The notes under the pieces are model-generated. The model saw only the letters and a program-made list of their open reading frames with translations. It had not been told where the DNA came from and searched no databases. The translations under genes were made by a program, and so were the position numbers. Below, in pieces: positions 59,686 to 64,000 of a DNA stretch of 64,000 nt (positions are counted from its first letter, which is position 1; the number at the start of each line of letters is the position of its first letter). The DNA comes from Lineus longissimus (taxonomy: Eukaryota; Nemertea; Pilidiophora; Heteronemertea; Lineidae), in NCBI RefSeq assembly GCF_910592395.1, contig NC_088309.1, forward strand, positions 11,286,501 to 11,350,500, written 5' to 3'.

Positions 59686-62600
59686 GTAAGTACATCCAAT
59701 ATGTCTATACTGTATAAAGCCACAAATAAAAAATTGAAAAAAATTCACAAATTTTTTTTGGCGGATTACGAAATGTCTTGAGGATGATTCCAATAGAAAA
59801 GATTTTTTGCGAATCTACGTTATTCTCAAAATCTGCCAAAAACAAAATCATGCATGGAATGAAATTTAACAGTTTACATTATTCAAAGCTTAGGTCGCAT
59901 TTATTTTGGTGAATTATGAAAAACAATTTTACCTGATTGTGTCAAAGTCAATGGCCTGATTGTGTCAGACATGTCAGAGTCAATGGTGTGTCCATGCAGA
60001 AATTGTTTTCAGCATGTTTAGATTTTTGTGGTTGCATATACCCTTTCCAATAAAATTTTGAAGTAAATCATTTTATTCAGACCGAGTCACAACTTTACAC
60101 AAATTGGCTTTGTGAAAAAGTGCATTAAATTTCCAATTTGATGTACATTGTACCTACTCATTGCAAATAAAAGAAGCGTTTTTGAACCAAAAAAGATACT
60201 CCAAGTAGAGCAACTTCCTGCACTTCAAATTTTACCATCGGCAGAAGCTGCAAAAAGCTGGCAACATTGCCTGATGCAGAAAGCTAAAGTGCAGAAACAA
60301 ATGGAAGGTCTCCAGCTCAAAAAGTCATCCATAGCTCACGTTGGTTTCATCTGGAGTTGACAATATTTTTTATATATGATTCCATTGGAATGCATGCAAG
60401 GATTGGACCCGGTTGTCCTGAACCTGACTGTATTTTCCCATCTAAGCATGAGAACCCAGCGTCGATCAATGAAATCCATTAGTCTGATTGGCGTTGGCTT
60501 GGGAGACTGCGGTACAAGATAGGATGGCGGAAAATACTATACTCCTCGCTGATAGAAAATGATGCGACGTTTTCATATCTTTTAACCCTTAGATGGGCGC
60601 TAATGCAAACCATTAGTCGGACTGTCGCAATGGAAAGATGGGCGCCTGTCAACTCTGAGCACTAAGGTTCGATTCTCAGTCGGTCCCGGGGAAATCTGCC
60701 AAAAAACACTATGAAATATTACTATAACAAATCAGGGACTGTTTATGGATTCGGGGCAAGGGGATATCTCAGGCTTATCCCATGCTAATGTTCTTCTTTA
60801 ATGTTTATCAGATCTGGTTTGTGGCAAGGGGATATCTCAGGGAGTATCTCTTCCCATTTTGAGGGAAAGCTCTAGGTCTACCACTCACTTCAGGAGAAAC
60901 TGGACGGTTAATTTATGAAACAAACATGCTAATGTTCTTCACAGGCAATTCGAAACTGCTTACATGGTGGTATAGCCCGCCTGTGGTGATTGGTTCCCAC
61001 AGCTCTCTACCAGCTGCTGTGATGGATTGCATCAAGAAATTCAGAATCTGTTGCAAACAACTGCAAGTGAACAAGTGTGTGCAAATTTTCGTTGGGAGCA
61101 TGTCAAAAATATTTTGATGCAAAAAATACAAAGACTGTTCGTCTATCACTGGACCCCTTCCCTCCCCAGAATGGTAAAGACTGACTTCTGGCATTTTATT
61201 TCGAGTGTACTTGGCTTATCGAACTCAAAATATGCCTTCAAAAGTTCAAAATGATTATACATAACGAGTTCTGGAACTACGGCATAAGAAAATAAGATTT
61301 TTGAAATTCTCGAAACAACTGTCAAATGACCAAGTGCCTTGCATTCTCACGTAATTGATCATACGTTGAAAATGGAAATTATGAAAAAGTCGTAAAAATT
61401 ATTTTCTAACGTCCGTATGTAAATTGAAACCACTTTATGGAACCCTCCCCTACCTTTGATTTGCTGTAACAGCCGAAAAGAATGTCTGTTTCGAACAACT
61501 GGCCAATGAACAAGTGTTTTTCCAAGATCGCCGGAACTGATGTCCATTATGAAAAAAAGGTTTGTTTGGATGGAAAAAAAATATGTTAAAAGCCTTGTAA
61601 AGGAATCCTTAACTGGGCGGGGTGTAACGTTACAAGGTGGGCCTGCATGCTCATAAACAACTGGGCGTAATGAGCAAGTGTGTGAGAGTAAAGGCACCTG
61701 TAATGGCTTACCCAGTTGCAGCTGAGAGTTTTAAATCGATTAGTGCCAAAAGTTCTACTCTTGAAATGTTGAACAACTGGACTACTCTGGTGGTGCTCTG
61801 ATTATGCTAATGTCCCATTTTACCTCCTGTTTCTTGGATGTATAATAATCAGCGGTACAACTTGAGCATTTCTGACCGGTACCAATTATAAGGCAAGTTA
61901 AGACAAAGATACATAGTCTTGCAACAACTGTGGGTTCCAACTGATGGGACCTCTTGACCGCCAGAGATCGAGCCAGTCAACCTTGAATGTGTTTCTTATC
62001 TGCCGCATTGGCCCAATGCAGAACCATGTGGGTATTGCACTGATGGTAACTGTTGTGACCCGTCCTCTATGGGATTAGAGAGCAAAAGCAGTGATATCCT
62101 GGGTAATAATATGTCTAGTCCCGGACGAACGAAATATTTAGAGCTATCAGCCAAGTCAAACGCCTGCATTGAATTTTGAACCACTTCAAGAATCCACCAT
62201 ACTGACCATTTGCAGTCATTTTGAACAGACTGTAACAAAACTAATGGGTTCGTCTTTTCTATTGAGATAGCCATGGCTACATATGGCTTTTTAAAATGTC
62301 CTTGTACGTTTTCCTGTCATCATCAAACCTCTTTGCTTTGAAATTCACGAGCGTCTGATGTTTCCTATGATTTTCAGGCATGGGACGGCTATGGATGACA
62401 TGCTTTCAGGAATAAAATTTTCACAGAGATGTATTTGTGATGATTTTCTACGGGTACAATGTACATGGATTTCCATCCTGACATAACCAGTGATTTTCAA
62501 TATACTCCCCCTCTCGATAGCAAAAACCTGATCTCAGGATGATGGATTTCAGGTCGTACAACAATCTTAAGTCTCTTGATACACTAATTGTAATTCAAAG

Positions 62601-64000
62601 TGTGTCCTGTATGAGATAAAAATGACCCTGAATATTGGCTCTGGAGATTAACTTAGACTTTTACGACACAGTTAGAGAAGAAAAATAGCCTTTTAAGACA
62701 CTGTTAAAGAAGAAAAATAGCCCTGATTAAAATGCATTCGATCCTGTTATCTTTTTTGCACAATAAATGATTTAGACACAAAAATTATGTTGGCGCATCA
62801 CTTGGGCACATTGAATGAAAAGCATAAACATGATTTCGATAATTATCACCAACATTCAACGATGATAAATTTTAATCACTACTTATAGAGCAGTTGGGAC
62901 ATTCATCTTTATACAGCCTCCTAGAAGGAGAAAAGTGCCACTCAATCCATATATCAACTCCGAACAGATGCACAGAATTAATAATCATATTACCCAGCTG
63001 GTCCGATCAGGAAAATACCGAAAATGTGATTTGAACAAGTTTGCAACCATAGATAATTAGATCACCATTAGGCGACTTTTCATGTGCGCGTTATTAATCC
63101 AGCCTGTAAAATCATCCGACGAGCCTCCCATATCAGCCCAGTTTGAACCTGTCGTTCAGGGACCACTCTCATTTGTGCGACGAAAATTTAATTTCTGCTC
63201 GTACAAATTAACCATGACAAAGTGAACATACGTGTCAGGTCCAATTACCAGATTTCGCTGTCGCTCGATCGAATATGGCAGCGTTATGCGTAACTGTCGA
63301 CGAGGAAGCGCCTTTTGACATGTTTTAGTTGGGTCATCGCATGTGCTGAAGGAGCCCCGAGGGAATCGCACCGGCCATTCCTAGCCTAACTTGCGCATAC
63401 ACTCATTATCACAGCCGTGACGGCTCGAGTGAGGTAACGAGATTTGTCATGCAATGCTGGAGTCATTTTTGCGTCAAATTGACCGGTGTCACCTGTACAT
63501 TAATGTATGTGCACTAAATACCATGCGTCTATTTTCGCTTAACTTCTGTTGAGACAGCAGTGAGATGTTTTGGTAAGGGGTAAAAATGCAATGGCCAGAT
63601 TGCACTGTGATAATGGCCACAAGACTTTTCAATATTCAAAATCATTCAATTTAAGTAAGCAGCATTATTTAGACATATCCAAATCTCATGGCAGAATGAT
63701 TTTGATGTTCGACAGATTCAGATTATCTCTTTACTATCGTCTAGTATCACTGCACAAACAAGCAATTTTTGTTGCTGCAACCTACATTGCTGCTAGTGCA
63801 ACAAAATATCTCTTGTGTGGGGGTAAAACCAGTAGTATCTGGGTTTGATATTAAACTCAAGTCAGTGCGAGGACTGATTCTTGTTGCAGACCGCAGTGAC
63901 CAAGAAGAACTAGCAATTTTTGTTGCATGCAATATCGATAGCAGGTCTCGAGCATAATTTGTTTTCATCCAGTATTGGTAACCTGAAATCTATGAAGATA
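59686..64000 (+). other. SCAPER intron 19, runs off the window
   Basis: No further SCAPER exon recognised. A diverged dispersed repeat lies at 63,760-63,950. Otherwise it is unique AT-rich sequence, with TAATTA clusters near 62,760-63,130. Confidence 0.5.
63760..63950 (+). repeat. Diverged dispersed repeat, copy 3, with GCAATTTTTGTTGC at both ends
   Basis: GCAATTTTTGTTGC occurs at 63,762 and 63,913 as a direct repeat; GGGTAAAACCAGTAGTATCT relates it to 54,280. Class unknown. Confidence 0.45.

Noticed and set aside
60148-60360. Possible SCAPER exon 20 or small gene
   Set aside because: The frame (EPKKILQVEQLPALQILPSA) does not match SCAPER, lacks a matching acceptor and phase, and shows no recognised domain.
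60600-60700. tRNA-like segment with GGTTCGATTCTCAGTCGG
   Set aside because: Only a B-box-like motif; no A box at the right distance and no foldable cloverleaf.
60926-61254. ORFs in several frames in intron 19
   Set aside because: Overlapping frames on both strands, no splice support, no family resemblance.

Overview
This is eukaryotic DNA, most likely from a marine invertebrate animal. The evidence is a GT-AG spliced gene with multi-kilobase introns that is recognisably animal SCAPER, BEL/Pao and DIRS1-type retroelements together, a tyrosine-recombinase (Crypton-like) element, tRNA-derived SINEs, TA-flanked MITEs and satellites. Phylum cannot be settled by eye.

Positions 1-12,000 are a satellite of about 286 bp units. 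A BEL/Pao LTR retrotransposon (54-9090) has inserted into it, with 1350-bp LTRs that are nearly identical and a 5-bp CAACC target duplication. Its gag-pol frame is open over most of its length but is broken by three in-frame stops and one frameshift.

Positions 12,000-24,000 are a repeat-dense accessory region. It holds a possible unassigned exon (12,514), a fold-back element with 130-bp arms (14,352-15,790), a direct and inverted ~180-bp repeat cluster, and a family of elements carrying a eukaryotic tyrosine recombinase. One long copy (minus strand, 20,174-22,818), one short non-autonomous copy (19,491-20,173) joined to it head-to-tail with no spacer, and one chimeric copy (plus strand, 16,188-18,376) lie in or beside a ~96-bp minisatellite. 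Opposed orientation makes an inverted repeat of about 1.75-kb arms.

From 24,292 to the end of the window lies the 5' part of one gene, SCAPER (plus strand). I place 19 exons ending at 59,685. Their splice phases agree throughout and give about 1,120 codons; the C-terminal part lies beyond the window. SCAPER is an ER-associated coiled-coil and zinc-finger protein linked in vertebrates to cyclin A/CDK2, cilia, and tubulin mRNA autoregulation with TTC5 and CCR4-NOT. Three exons have upstream partial copies in the preceding intron; the most striking is a 136-bp tandem array of acceptor plus exon, five copies, only the last with a donor. A pogo-like MITE sits directly on one splice donor.

The intron at 39,891-47,192 contains an apparently complete DIRS1-type retrotransposon (40,398-46,950): inverted terminal repeats, an internal complementary region, and three uninterrupted overlapping ORFs (Gag-like; RT/RNase H/methyltransferase-like; tyrosine recombinase). 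It has split a 23-bp minisatellite. The remaining introns hold SINEs, several MITE families, minisatellites, and some repeat-free stretches that could be regulatory, given the known Islet-Scaper conserved linkage in animals.
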